Positions 27,977 through 36,684 of a stretch of 64,000 bases of DNA are shown here, in pieces; position 1 is the first letter of the stretch; each line of letters opens with the position of its first letter. Where the stretch lies: contig NZ_JARJBB010000015.1 of NCBI RefSeq assembly GCF_029269835.1, positions 62,001-126,000 of the forward strand, written 5' to 3'. Position numbers and translations under genes: made by a program. Below the pieces are notes generated by a model that saw only the letters and a list, made by a program, of their open reading frames with translations, made no database searches and was not told the DNA's origin. Source of the DNA: Streptomyces tropicalis (lineage in GTDB: Bacteria; Actinomycetota; Actinomycetes; Streptomycetales; Streptomycetaceae).

Positions 27977-28206
27977 CAGGCACGGCTCACCCGCGCCCCC
28001 TTTCACGATCGGCTTCTTGGCCACGGTCGTTTCCGCGCACGCCTCCGGCTTGCCGCACCCCTTTCCGGTGGGGCCGTTTCCCGGCCTTCGGAATGGGCCG
28101 TGCCGCCTTTTCCCCATTTCTCGCCACCCCCTTCAGGCGGCACCGACGAATGCGGAACCGCCGTACACAGTCCAGCCGCTCCATCGATCTCGAACAGGAC
28201 CCTTCC

Positions 28207-29238
28207 ATGGCCACGAGTGCATCGTCCCGGCGCCGGTTCCTCTCCCTGCTCGGCCTCTCGGCAGTGGCCGTGAGCTGCGGCACGACCGCGAACGGAGCCG
28301 CTTCGGGCCGGACCAGGACGCTCCGGTACCAGGGCTGGGCGGGCCAGGTCACCCTGCCGGAACTGGCGGAGGATCTCGGCTACCTGGGCGGTGTGAAGCT
28401 GAAGTGGATCGGCAACACGATCAGCGGGCCGCAGGACATCCAGTCGGCGGCCACGGGCCAGGTCGATTTCGGGGGCGCGTTCAACGGCGCGGTCGTGAAA
28501 CTGGCGGGAAACGGGGCCCCCGTCAAGGCGGTCATCAGCTACTACGGCTCCGACAAGGACGCCTACAACGGTTTCTACGTCCTGAAGGACAGCCCGATCC
28601 GATCGGCCCGGGACCTGATCGGCAAGAAAGTCGGAATGAACACGCTCGGGGCTCATTCCGAGGCCATGCTCGACATCTATCTGCAGCGAGGCGGTCTCTC
28701 CCGGGCGGAGATCGGCGAGGTCGAGCCTCTCGTGGTACCTCCGGTCGACACCGAGCAGACGCTGCGCCAGAAGCAGACGGACGTGGCCGTGCTCGGCGGC
28801 ATTCTGCGGGACAAGGCGCTGGCAGCCGGGGGTGTCAGAGCGCTCTTCACGGACTATCAGCTGCTCGGCGCGTTCAGCGCCGGCACCTATGTGATGACCG
28901 ACCGCTTCCTGAAGCAGAACCCCGACACCGCCCGGGTCTTCGTCACGGGTGTCGGAAAAGCCATCGAGTGGGCCCGTTCCACTCCGCACGAGCAGGTCGT
29001 CGCCCGGATGACCGACATCGTCAGGAAGCGCGGCCGCAACGAGGACACCTCGGCGCTGAAGTACTGGCGGTCCTTCGGCGTCGCCGAGACGGCGGGCCGG
29101 ATCACCGACAAGGAACTGCAGCTGTGGATCGACTGGTTGACCGAGCGCGGAGACGTCAAGAAGGGCCAGGTCAAGGTGGCCGACCTCTACACCAACGAGT
29201 ACAACGCGGCTCCTTCCGCCTCGACGAGTGGGAGCTGA
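28207..29238 (+). CDS. ABC transporter substrate-binding protein, sulfonate/nitrate type (SsuA-like)
   Basis: A 343-aa exported protein. The N-terminus has a Tat-like SRRRFLSLLGLSAVAVSC with a lipobox-like Cys24, so it is probably a lipoprotein. The mature part has the NMT1/SsuA fold: TLRYQGWAGQVTLPELAEDLGY, DIQSAATGQVDFGGAFNGAVV, then SARDLIGKKVGMNTLGAHSE. It should bind an alkanesulfonate or similar small anion outside the membrane and deliver it to the permease. It is the first gene of an operon with an ATPase (3 bases on), a permease (overlapping), a broken flavin monooxygenase and a TauD-like dioxygenase. Substrate is inferred from these enzymes and the cysteine leader peptide. Confidence 0.9.
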   Translation: MATSASSRRRFLSLLGLSAVAVSCGTTANGAASGRTRTLRYQGWAGQVTLPELAEDLGYLGGVKLKWIGNTISGPQDIQSAATGQVDFGGAFNGAVVKLAGNGAPVKAVISYYGSDKDAYNGFYVLKDSPIRSARDLIGKKVGMNTLGAHSEAMLDIYLQRGGLSRAEIGEVEPLVVPPVDTEQTLRQKQTDVAVLGGILRDKALAAGGVRALFTDYQLLGAFSAGTYVMTDRFLKQNPDTARVFVTGVGKAIEWARSTPHEQVVARMTDIVRKRGRNEDTSALKYWRSFGVAETAGRITDKELQLWIDWLTERGDVKKGQVKVADLYTNEYNAAPSASTSGS

Positions 29239-29241
29239 CCC

Positions 29242-30084
29242 ATGCCGGAGTCCACCACACCCAAGATCGTGCTGAAGCAGGTGCGAAAGGAGTTCCCCGT
29301 CAGGGACCGAACGGCGCATCAGGCCAGGCGGGGAACCCGGTTCACCGCCCTCGACGGCATCGACCTGGACATAGCCGCCGGCGAGTTCATCGTCCTGGTC
29401 GGGCCCAGCGGCTGCGGAAAGTCGACCCTGCTCGATCTCCTCGGCGGCCTCGCCCGGCCCACCGGCGGACAGATCCTGCTGGACGGGATCCCTGTCACCG
29501 GCCCGGGCCTGGACCGCGGCGTCGTCTTCCAGCAGTACGCGCTGCTGCCGTGGCGCACGGCACAGGGCAACGTCGAGTTCGGCCTGGAGGCCACCGGCGT
29601 TCCACGGCGGCAACGTGCCACGCGCGCCCGGGAGTTCCTCGATCTGGTGGGCCTGACCGGATTCGAGGACCGCCACCCGCATGAGCTCTCGGGCGGGATG
29701 CGCCAGCGGGTGGCGATCGCCCGCAGCCTCGCCTACGACCCCGACGTGCTCCTGATGGACGAGCCGTTCGCCGCGCTGGACGCCCAGACCCGGGAGTCTC
29801 TGCAGGACGAACTGCTGCGCATCTGGCAGCGCACCGGCAAGACCGTCGTCTTCATCACCCACGGCATCGACGAGGCCGTCTACCTGGGCGAGCGCGTCGC
29901 CGTCATGACGTCGAGGCCCGGCCGCATCAAGCAGATCGTGCCGGTCTCCCTCGGCCCTCGCACGGCGGCGGACGACCTCCGCGCCAGTCCCGAGTTCGCG
30001 CGCCACCGGCACGAGATCTGGTCGCTGCTGCACGACGAGGTGGCCAGGGCACAGCAGTTGGAGAAGGAGGAGGCTTCCGTATGA
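29242..30084 (+). CDS. ABC transporter ATPase, SsuB/TauB type
   Basis: A 280-aa ATPase with Walker A GPSGCGKST, Q loop FQQYALLPW, signature HELSGGMRQRVAIARSL, Walker B VLLMDEPFAALD and switch His in FITHGIDEA. The FQQYALLPWRT sequence and size are typical of the nitrate/sulfonate/taurine importer group. It energises uptake on the inside of the membrane. It lies 3 bases after the binding protein gene and its stop overlaps the permease start by four bases (ATGA), so the three genes are translationally coupled. Confidence 0.95.
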   Translation: MPESTTPKIVLKQVRKEFPVRDRTAHQARRGTRFTALDGIDLDIAAGEFIVLVGPSGCGKSTLLDLLGGLARPTGGQILLDGIPVTGPGLDRGVVFQQYALLPWRTAQGNVEFGLEATGVPRRQRATRAREFLDLVGLTGFEDRHPHELSGGMRQRVAIARSLAYDPDVLLMDEPFAALDAQTRESLQDELLRIWQRTGKTVVFITHGIDEAVYLGERVAVMTSRPGRIKQIVPVSLGPRTAADDLRASPEFARHRHEIWSLLHDEVARAQQLEKEEASV

Positions 30085-31034
30085 GCGCCACGACCGGTAC
30101 GGCGACCGGCAAGGACACGGCTCCGGGCTCTGCGGGCGCCGCCGCACCCGCCCCGGCTGCCTCCCCTCCCGGGTCTCCCGCCTCGTCCGGACCCCCCGGG
30201 GCATCCGCACCGGACGTGCGCCGGGTCTCCTCCCCCGCGGCCCGGGCCCGCCGGGCGGTGTCGCGACTGCCGTACCTGCTGGTGAACGGGACCACCAAGT
30301 CCGCGGCGATCGTGGCTCTGCTGATCCTGTGGGAGACGGCGCCGCGACTCGGCCTGGTCGACCGGACCTTCCTGCCGCCGTTCAGTGAGGTCGCCCGCGC
30401 CTGGTGGGGGCTGGCGGCCGACGGACGACTCGCCGACAACGCACGGGCGAGCCTGGTCCGTTCCTTCAGCGGATTCGGTCTCGCCGTGGCCCTCGCGGTG
30501 CCGCTCGGCCTGCTGATCGGCTGGTACCGGCCGGTCGCCGACCTCCTCGGACCGGTGCTGGAGGTCTTCCGCAACACCGCGGCGCTCGCCCTGCTGCCGG
30601 TGTTCGTGCTGCTGCTGGGCATCGGCGAGACCTCGAAGATCTCCATCGTGGTGTACGCGTGCACCTGGCCGGTCCTGCTCAACACCATCAGTGCGGTCCG
30701 CAACGTCGACCCCACCCTGCTGAAGCTGGCGAAGTCGATGGACCTGTCCGCACCCCGGCTGTTCCAGAAGGTCATCCTGCCGTCCTCGGTGCCGGTGATC
30801 TTCACCGGCGTCCGGCTGGCCGGTGCGGCATCCATCCTGGTCCTGGTCGCCGCAGAGATGATCGGCGCCAAGGCGGGCCTCGGCTATCTGATCAACGCCT
30901 CCCAGTACAACTTCGCGATCCCGCAGATGTACGCGGGCATCCTCACGATCTCCGCCATCGGCGTGGCCTTCAACCAGATCCTGGTGGTCGTGGAACGGCG
31001 GCTCAGCTCCTGGCGCGTGCCCGCGGGCGGCTGA
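30081..31034 (+). CDS. ABC transporter permease, SsuC/TauC type
   Basis: A 317-aa membrane protein. The first 60 residues are an unusual Ala/Pro/Gly-rich, presumably cytoplasmic tail (GSAGAAAPAPAASPPG). About six membrane helices follow, including LLVNGTTKSAAIVALLILWE and AAEMIGAKAGLGYLI. The EAA-type loop is LLKLAKSMDLSAPRLFQKVILP, which contacts the ATPase. It forms the channel (as a homodimer) of the sulfonate-type importer and is coupled to the ATPase gene. The gene that follows after 131 bases is the broken monooxygenase. Confidence 0.93.
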   Translation: MSATTGTATGKDTAPGSAGAAAPAPAASPPGSPASSGPPGASAPDVRRVSSPAARARRAVSRLPYLLVNGTTKSAAIVALLILWETAPRLGLVDRTFLPPFSEVARAWWGLAADGRLADNARASLVRSFSGFGLAVALAVPLGLLIGWYRPVADLLGPVLEVFRNTAALALLPVFVLLLGIGETSKISIVVYACTWPVLLNTISAVRNVDPTLLKLAKSMDLSAPRLFQKVILPSSVPVIFTGVRLAGAASILVLVAAEMIGAKAGLGYLINASQYNFAIPQMYAGILTISAIGVAFNQILVVVERRLSSWRVPAGG

Positions 31035-31165
31035 CTCCGGCCGCCGGCCCGTCCTCCTGGCTGCCGGTCCCGTCGCGTGGGCGACGGCGCTCACGGATCG
31101 CGACCGCCCGCGCGCACGGCGTCCCCGCGTGCCGATCACCTCCCTCCCCCGACCCGAGGTACCCC

Positions 31166-31973
31166 ATGACCACCACCCGTCCCCGTCAGCTGCACCTCAA
31201 CGCCTTCCTGATGAACGCCGGCCATCACGACGCCGCCTGGCGGCACCCCCGTACACAGCCCGAACGGGTCACCGATGTGCGCTACTTCCAGCAGCTCGCG
31301 CTGACCGCCGAGCGCGGTCTGCTCGACTCGGTCTTCCTCGCCGACGGCCTCGCCCTGGGGGGCAGGGTCCGGCACAACGCGCTCGGAGGCTTCGAACCGC
31401 TGACCCTGCTGTCCGCCCTGGCCGCCGTCACGGAGCACGTCGGCCTGATCGCCACCCTCTCCACCACGTTCGACGAGCCCTTCCACACCGCCCGCAGGTT
31501 CGCGTGCCCAGTACGGACTCGCCCAGCTCTCCGGAATGCTCGGCACCGATCTGACCGGGCTGCCGCTGGACGGACCGCTGCCCGACCTGCCCGAGGAACG
31601 GGACATCAACGGCAACAAGAGCCGCTTCACACTCGTCGCCGAACTCGCCCGCCGTGACGGCCTCACCCTGCGCGACCTCATCGCCCGACTCGGCGCCGGA
31701 CGCGGCCACCGTGTCGTCGCCGGCACCCCCGAGCGGCTGGCCGACCAGCTCGAGGAGTGGTTCACCCAGGGCGCCGCCGACGGCTTCACCATCATGCCGC
31801 CCCACCTGCCGGGCGGCCTGGAGGACTTCGTCGACCACGTCGTGCCGATCCTGCAACGGCGCGGCCTGTTCCGCACCGAGTACACCGGCCGCACCCTGCG
31901 CGAGCACTACGGCCTGGCCCGCCCCGCCAACCGGCTGGTTGCGGAAGCCGCCGGAGAAGGGCAGCCGGTGTGA
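31166..31973 (+). pseudogene. Broken flavin monooxygenase (NtaA/SnaA/DszA type) with an internal deletion
   Basis: The 5' part from the ATG at 31166 (GAGG upstream) reads QLHLNAFLMNAGHHDAAW and up to TLSTTFDEPFHTARRFA, the normal start of NtaA-family luciferase-like monooxygenases. At about 31503-31510 it jumps to the family's C-terminal part, but in a different frame: AQYGLAQLSGMLGTDLTGL, then LPEERDINGNKSRF to REHYGLARPANRLV. About 180 residues of the usual 440 are missing and the frame is lost, so no active enzyme is expected. Such FMNH2-dependent enzymes release sulfite from sulfonates or oxidise related compounds, which fits the operon. Confidence 0.85.
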
Positions 31974-32141
31974 GCGCGCCGGAGCCCACCGCCTGCGTCC
32001 CGGTGGTCGGCGGTGGCCCGGCGGCCGCGTGGGCCGCGCCGGGGCACGGCCCGCCACGCCCGCTCACCTCGCCTCCCTCACCACCTGACCACCTCTTCAC
32101 CGGTCACCTCACTGAGCACTCGTCGAAAGGACACCCAACCC

Positions 32142-33041
32142 ATGACCACCAGCAGTGGCTTCGAGATCCGCAGGATCGGCGGCCGTATCGGCGCCGAGAT
32201 ACTCGGCGTGGATCTCTCCACCGACCTCGACCCTGCCGTCGTCACCGAGATCGACTCCGCGCTTCTGGAACACAAGGCGCTCGTCTTCCGCGACCAGGAC
32301 CTCGACGACGCCGGCCAGCTCCGCTTCGCCTCCCTCTTCGGCGAGCTCACCACCGCGCACCCCACCGTGCCCTCCGTCGAAGGTCAGGCCCGGATCCTGC
32401 CCGTCGACGGCGACGAAGGCATCCGCGCCAACCACTGGCACACGGACGTCACCTTCGTGCGGACACCTCCGAAGGCGTCCACGCTGCGCAGCATCGTGGT
32501 CCCGCCCTACGGCGGCAACACCCTCGTCGCCAACGCGGCCGCCGCCTACCGCGACCTGCCCGAGCCGCTGCGCGAGCTGGCCGACGGGCTGTGGGCGGTG
32601 CACACCAACGACTACGACTACGCCGCCCCGAAGAGCGAGAAGGCCGCCGAGCATCGCAGGCGATTCGTCTCGCGGAAGTACCGCACCGCGCACCCGGTCG
32701 TCCGCGTCCACCCCGAGACCGGGGAGCGCGGCCTGTTCATCGGCGGCTTCGCCCGGAGCATCGTCGGCCTCGGTCCCTCCGACTCCCGGGACCTGCTGCG
32801 CATCTTCCAGTCGTACGTCACCCGCCCGGAGAACATCGTGCGGGTGGCCTGGACTCCGGGCGACCTCGTCCTGTTCGACAACCGCATCACCCAGCACTAC
32901 GCCCCCGACGACTACGGCGACCTCCCGCGCCTGCTGCACCGGGTGACCGTCGCGGGCGACGTCCCCGCCGGTGTCGACGGCACCCTCAGCCGTACCCTCG
33001 AGGGCGACGACGCCTCCCACTACACACCCGCCGTGGCCTGA
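32142..33041 (+). CDS. TauD/TfdA-family Fe(II)/2-oxoglutarate dioxygenase
   Basis: A 299-aa protein from the ATG at 32142 (GAAAGG upstream). It has the family start FEIRRIGGRIGAEILGVDLS, the iron ligands H100-x-D102 in HWHTDVTF, the Tyr/Thr-rich substrate region and the distal His in LPRLLHRVTVAGD with the 2-oxoglutarate Arg nearby. Size (about 280-300) and motifs match taurine or alkylsulfonate dioxygenases. It would oxidise a sulfonate (or a sulfate ester or alpha-keto substrate) to release sulfite in the cytoplasm. It closes the uptake operon and is the only intact catabolic enzyme left in it. A terminator follows 12 bases later. Confidence 0.9.
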   Translation: MTTSSGFEIRRIGGRIGAEILGVDLSTDLDPAVVTEIDSALLEHKALVFRDQDLDDAGQLRFASLFGELTTAHPTVPSVEGQARILPVDGDEGIRANHWHTDVTFVRTPPKASTLRSIVVPPYGGNTLVANAAAAYRDLPEPLRELADGLWAVHTNDYDYAAPKSEKAAEHRRRFVSRKYRTAHPVVRVHPETGERGLFIGGFARSIVGLGPSDSRDLLRIFQSYVTRPENIVRVAWTPGDLVLFDNRITQHYAPDDYGDLPRLLHRVTVAGDVPAGVDGTLSRTLEGDDASHYTPAVA

Positions 33042-33053
33042 GCCGCTCCGGTC

Positions 33054-33086
33054 GCCGGATCCGACCGTGACCCGGTCGGATCCGGC
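33054..33086. terminator. Perfect 14-bp hairpin ending the sulfonate operon
   Basis: GCCGGATCCGACCG (33054-33067) and its exact complement (33073-33086) enclose TGACC. It lies between two convergent genes and can serve both. Confidence 0.85.
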
Positions 33087-33168
33087 GGCACGCGACGCGG
33101 CCGCCCTCTCGACGGCCCGCCGAACCGGAAGGTCCGGCGGGGTGCGGGGACGACGCGGGTCCGCTGCC

Positions 33169-34227
33169 TCAGCAGAGGCCGGCGGGCTTCGACGCCCGGC
33201 AGGCGTTGTGGACGAAAGTGTTGCCGCGCGCGGTGCTCTCCTGGTTGACCACGTCGGCCGGATGGTTGTCCTGGAGCGAGTTGTCCCTGATCCGGTTGTT
33301 GTCGTTGGTGGCTCCGACGAAGCTCTTGAAGAGCACGATGCCCCCCGACAGCGGGGACGACCCGGAGTGCCCCGTCACCGCGTTGCCGGTGACGTCGGTC
33401 TTCTCGACGCCGGTCAGGACGATGCCCGAGCCCTGCAGGAAGGGCAGCCGCTCGGTCTTGGGGCAGTACTTGTTGTTCTGCACGACCCGGTTGCCGCGCA
33501 CGGTCAGCGCGCCGCCCTTCGGTTTGTTCTCGTCGCCGACCACCATGACGCCCGCGCAGTTGCCGGTGATGTCGTTGTCCGTGACGGTGAGGTCGCGCAG
33601 CCGCCGGATGGTGACGCCGATCCGGTTGCCCTGCAGGCGGTTGCCGGAGAGCAGCGTGTTCCTGGTGTCGGTGGCACCCTGTTCGGTGTCGATCGTGTTG
33701 GCCAGGAAGATGCCGGCGTCCCCGTTGTACCGGGCGGTGTTCTGCTGGTACGTGCTGCGCTGGGAGCGCTCCTCGGCGAGGCCCCACACCCCGTTCTTGT
33801 CGGCCGTCACATGGCGCACCGTCAACCCGTCGGACCCCACCGAGACCACCCCGGCGTGGGAGAAGCCCGTCACCTTCAGGTCGGCGACGGTGACACCCTT
33901 GAGCTTCTTTTTCGCGGTACCGGCCACGCAGATGCCGTTGCCGCGCTTGCCGCAGTCGTCCGTGGACTTCGCGACCGGTTCGATGACGGTGGCGTCGCCC
34001 GTGCCCCGCAGGGTGATGCCGGGCGTGGTCACCTTGACGCTCCCGTGGTACGTGCCGGGCAGCACCAGCACGGTGTCGCCCGTCCTGGCGGAGTCCACGG
34101 CTCTCTGGATCGATTCCCCGGGGTGCACGGTGTGCGTCCGCTCTGCCACTTCCGGCGTGGCGGCGGCGACGCAGGAGGCGACGAGCGGTGCCGGACAGAG
34201 CATCAAGGCAATATGGCGCTTTTTCAT
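33169..34227 (-). CDS. Secreted parallel beta-helix lipoprotein (pectin-lyase-like fold)
   Basis: A 352-aa protein from the ATG at 34227. The first 19 residues are a signal with a good lipobox (PLVASC, Cys19). The N-terminal part HTVHPGESIQRAVDSA and GDTVLVLPGTYHGSVKVT is the typical opening of right-handed beta-helix proteins. PbH1-type repeats follow through the body, with the N-rich turns NTARYNGDAGIFLAN, NRLQGNRIGVTIR, NDITGNCAGVMVV, NNNRIRDNSLQDN. Such proteins bind or cleave polysaccharides on the cell surface; no catalytic residues are identifiable. The start codon region is AT-rich. It is convergent with the TauD-like gene. Confidence 0.9.
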   Translation of the reverse strand: MKKRHIALMLCPAPLVASCVAAATPEVAERTHTVHPGESIQRAVDSARTGDTVLVLPGTYHGSVKVTTPGITLRGTGDATVIEPVAKSTDDCGKRGNGICVAGTAKKKLKGVTVADLKVTGFSHAGVVSVGSDGLTVRHVTADKNGVWGLAEERSQRSTYQQNTARYNGDAGIFLANTIDTEQGATDTRNTLLSGNRLQGNRIGVTIRRLRDLTVTDNDITGNCAGVMVVGDENKPKGGALTVRGNRVVQNNKYCPKTERLPFLQGSGIVLTGVEKTDVTGNAVTGHSGSSPLSGGIVLFKSFVGATNDNNRIRDNSLQDNHPADVVNQESTARGNTFVHNACRASKPAGLC

Positions 34228-34574
34228 ATTCCATACGGTATGACCTGATAGCCCTCCAGGCCGTCGGATGGGCCGCCCGAGGGCGTGTACCGGGCGGCGG
34301 CCCGGGCCTGCCGGGCCCGTCGCGCGCCGCGTATCAGTGGGCACGACGGCGGACGACACCCTTGCGGTCCCCGAGACCAGTGGACGCGGACAGGGGAGCG
34401 TACGCGTCCCGTCCACCGCAGCCGTACCGCCGCGGTGGACGACGCGCCCGATGGACCGAGCGGGCGGCACGGACCGCGAACGCGGCCGGCCCGGGTTCCC
34501 GTCCCTCCCCAGGGCCCTGCCCGGGCGGGATCACCGTAGGGATGGGCCGGCACGGCCCGGGTATACCGACGGGC
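34228..34574. other. Divergent intergenic region
   Basis: About 350 bases between the beta-helix lipoprotein gene and the VOC gene, on opposite strands. The part next to the lipoprotein start (34200-34250) is AT-rich and probably holds its promoter. No gene is seen. Confidence 0.45.
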
Positions 34575-34958
34575 ATGGCATGCCGCATCAGCGAGCTGGT
34601 CATCGACTGCGCGGACCCCGACCGGCTCGCCGCATTCTGGAGCGAGGTCCTCGGCTACACCGAACTCGGCCGGGAGGACGACGGAAGCATCGAGATCGGG
34701 CCGCCCGACGCCGGCTTCGGCGGCCCGCAGCCCACCCTCGTCCTCAGCCCCAGCAGCACCCCGCGGGCCGAGAAGCTCCGACTCCACATCGATGTCAACG
34801 CCACCGATCGCGACCAGGACGCCGAGCTGGAACGACTGCTCGGCCTCGGCGCCGGGCCCGTCGACGTCGGCCAGACCGGCACCGAGAGCTGGCACGTCCT
34901 GGCCGATCCGGAAGGCAACGAGTTCTGCCTGCTGCGCGCCCGGCTCCAGCCCCCCTGA
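34575..34958 (+). CDS. VOC-family (glyoxalase/bleomycin-resistance-like) protein
   Basis: A 127-aa protein from the ATG at 34575. It has the single VOC domain of the Glyoxalase_6 type: ISELVIDCADPDRLAAFWSEVLGY, then KLRLHIDVNATDRDQDAELERLLGLGA and ESWHVLADPEGNEFCLL. The latter two hold the metal-ligand His and Glu in this superfamily. The size is normal. Such proteins can be isomerases, dioxygenases or resistance proteins; nothing here tells which. The ribosome site is weak (GACGGGC). It stands alone on the plus strand. Confidence 0.9.
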   Translation: MACRISELVIDCADPDRLAAFWSEVLGYTELGREDDGSIEIGPPDAGFGGPQPTLVLSPSSTPRAEKLRLHIDVNATDRDQDAELERLLGLGAGPVDVGQTGTESWHVLADPEGNEFCLLRARLQPP

Positions 34959-35197
34959 CCGTCGCGGGCCCCGGCCGGGCCGGGTCGGGGCGTGCGATGC
35001 TGCGGGGAATTCCCGCAGACGCGCGGCCTCGGGCGACGTCCCGCGGTCGGCGGCCGCACGGCTGTTACCAGCCAACGACACGGCGCCGATGAACGCACTG
35101 CGCCGGCATGTCGTCATGTCCAGTGACTGCACCAATCGGCATGCAGCACACCTTTGGTGCGAAACCATGCCCTGCTCACAGAAATGGACATACTGTG

Positions 35198-35617
35198 ATG
35201 ATCTCGAAGCGGCGTTCCCTGCGCACGGCCGTCGTCGGCACCCTCGGCGTGGCCTCCCTCGCCCTCGCGGGCACGGCCGTGGCGGCCCCCCCGTCGTCGC
35301 ACTCGGCGCCTTCCCTCCCCGCCGCGCACACGGCTCCGGCCGCGAAGGCCGGTATCACCGCGAAGCCGTCGGTCTCCTCCGTCCGCGCCTGGCAGCAGTT
35401 CCGGGTCACGGGCACGACCACCGGTCTGACGGCGGGCAGCAAGGTGACCCTGCAGCAGAAGCAGCGCGGCACCTGGGTCAGCCTGCCCGCGACCGTGCCG
35501 GTCGCGCGGAACGGCTCCTACTCGATGCGCGTCAAGCTCGGTCTGAAGGGCAGGAACGACCTGCGCATGGTCAGCGGCGCCACGGCCTCCCCCGTCTTCA
35601 ACGTGACGGTCCGCTGA
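35198..35617 (+). CDS. Small secreted beta-sandwich-like protein
   Basis: A 139-aa protein from the ATG at 35198. The first 30 residues are a clear signal peptide (KRRSLRTAVVGTLGVASLALAG, cut near AVAA). A short Ala/Pro/Ser-rich linker follows, then a domain with KPSVSSVRAWQQFRVTGTTTG, KVTLQQKQRGTWVSLPATVPV and YSMRVKLGLKGRNDLRMVSG, the pattern of an Ig-like or bacterial surface beta-sandwich found in many Streptomyces secreted proteins. No enzyme motif or cell-wall anchor is present. Function unknown. A hairpin at 35629-35661 ends it. Confidence 0.82.
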   Translation: MISKRRSLRTAVVGTLGVASLALAGTAVAAPPSSHSAPSLPAAHTAPAAKAGITAKPSVSSVRAWQQFRVTGTTTGLTAGSKVTLQQKQRGTWVSLPATVPVARNGSYSMRVKLGLKGRNDLRMVSGATASPVFNVTVR

Positions 35618-35628
35618 GCCGAGCCGCC

Positions 35629-35661
35629 GTCGTGCATCGGCTCCGACGGCCGGTGCACGAC
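35629..35661. terminator. Hairpin between convergent genes
   Basis: GTCGTGCA (35629-35636) pairs with TGCACGAC (35654-35661), and CGG/CCG inside extends the stem after a single mismatch. It lies 12 bases after the secreted protein gene and before the convergent methyltransferase gene. Confidence 0.6.
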
Positions 35662-35725
35662 CTCGACCGGCTCCCCGCCGCGGCTCCCGCCCACGGGAGG
35701 CCAGGGCGTCGGCCCGGACTCGGCG

Positions 35726-36544
35726 TCAGGGCTTGCGGGCCAGCCCGGCGGCGATGAGGCGCTCCCATACGTCGAGCTCCCGTTCGCCGCCGCTGCCCCA
35801 AGGGCCGTCGGGGGCGTCGGGCCGCCACAAGGAGGCGGGGACGATCCCCGGGTCGAGGATCTCCAGGCCGTCGAGCAGGGACGCGATCTCCTCGTCGGTG
35901 CGCCACCGGCCGCGGCCGAAGGTCTGCTGGAGGACTCCCTCGGCCTGCTTCGTCTCCGGGTTGTTGCCGGAGCGGAAGTGGCTGACGAAGAAGTAGCTCC
36001 CGGAGGGGACGTGGTCGCGCCAGTGGCGGACGATCCCCGCCGGGTCCTCCTCGTCGTTGACGTGGTGGAGGACGGCGCTGAAGATGACGGCGACGGGACG
36101 GTCGAAGTCGATCAGTTCCCGCGTGTCCGGGTGGGTGCGGACGGCCTCGGGGTGGCGGACGTCGGCCGGGACGACCCGGGTCCGCACGTTCTCCTCCAGA
36201 AGGGCGCGGCCGTGGACCAGCACCTGGGGGTCGGTGTCGACGTACACGACCCGGGACTCCGGAGCGTGCCGCTGCGCCACCTGATGGACGTTGTCCGCCG
36301 TCGGGAGACCGCTGCCCAGGTCGATGAACTGCCGTATGCCGGTGGTCGTCGCGATCTCCCGCACCGCCCGGACCAGGGCTGCGCGGTTGGCGAAGGCGAT
36401 GGCCACCGAGCCGGGAAGGTCCCGTTTGAAGACGTCGCCGATCTCCCGGTCCACGGCGTAGTTGTCCTTGCCGCCGAGCAGATAGTCGTAGACCCGCGCG
36501 ATGCTGGGCCTGGTGGGATCGATGGAAACGCCTTCAGCCGTCAT
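35726..36544 (-). CDS. SAM-dependent methyltransferase, Streptomyces DUF574/S-adenosylmethionine type
   Basis: A 272-aa protein from the ATG at 36544, which has AGGA 8 bases upstream; in-frame ATGs at 36553 and 36565 are alternatives. It starts with the family hallmark PTRPSIARVYDYLLGGKDNYAVDR. Then come FANRAALVRAVREIATTTG, the SAM-binding FIDLGSGLPTADNVHQVAQ and VVYVDTDPQVLVHGRALL, and FSAVLHHVNDEEDP. This large Streptomyces family has a Rossmann methyltransferase fold, but substrates are mostly unknown. It lies downstream of the NB-ARC/TPR gene on the same strand, 140 bases away, and might be co-transcribed with it. Confidence 0.92.
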   Translation of the reverse strand: MTAEGVSIDPTRPSIARVYDYLLGGKDNYAVDREIGDVFKRDLPGSVAIAFANRAALVRAVREIATTTGIRQFIDLGSGLPTADNVHQVAQRHAPESRVVYVDTDPQVLVHGRALLEENVRTRVVPADVRHPEAVRTHPDTRELIDFDRPVAVIFSAVLHHVNDEEDPAGIVRHWRDHVPSGSYFFVSHFRSGNNPETKQAEGVLQQTFGRGRWRTDEEIASLLDGLEILDPGIVPASLWRPDAPDGPWGSGGERELDVWERLIAAGLARKP

Positions 36545-36684
36545 GACGGCCATCCTGCTCTGCAATGAACGTTGTTGACCGCCGTTTGCGGAAGCTGGGC
36601 GGCTCCTGGCCGGAGCACACTTCGCAGCATCGACATCCTCGAAGCCGCCGTCCCTGAGGCCCCGTCGGCGTGATGCGGGGGCGA

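Larger units (their letters stand above)
27437..28206. other. Upstream region of the sulfonate operon, including a leader peptide gene
   Basis: About 770 bases. The stretch 27690-27860 is unusually AT-rich for this genome, consistent with promoters for the divergent esterase and the uptake operon. The leader peptide gene is at 27884-27976. Between 27977 and 28206, short GC hairpins (for example CGGCC...GGCCG near 28080-28100 followed by CCTTTT) could act as an attenuator, but this is not proven. Confidence 0.5.
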
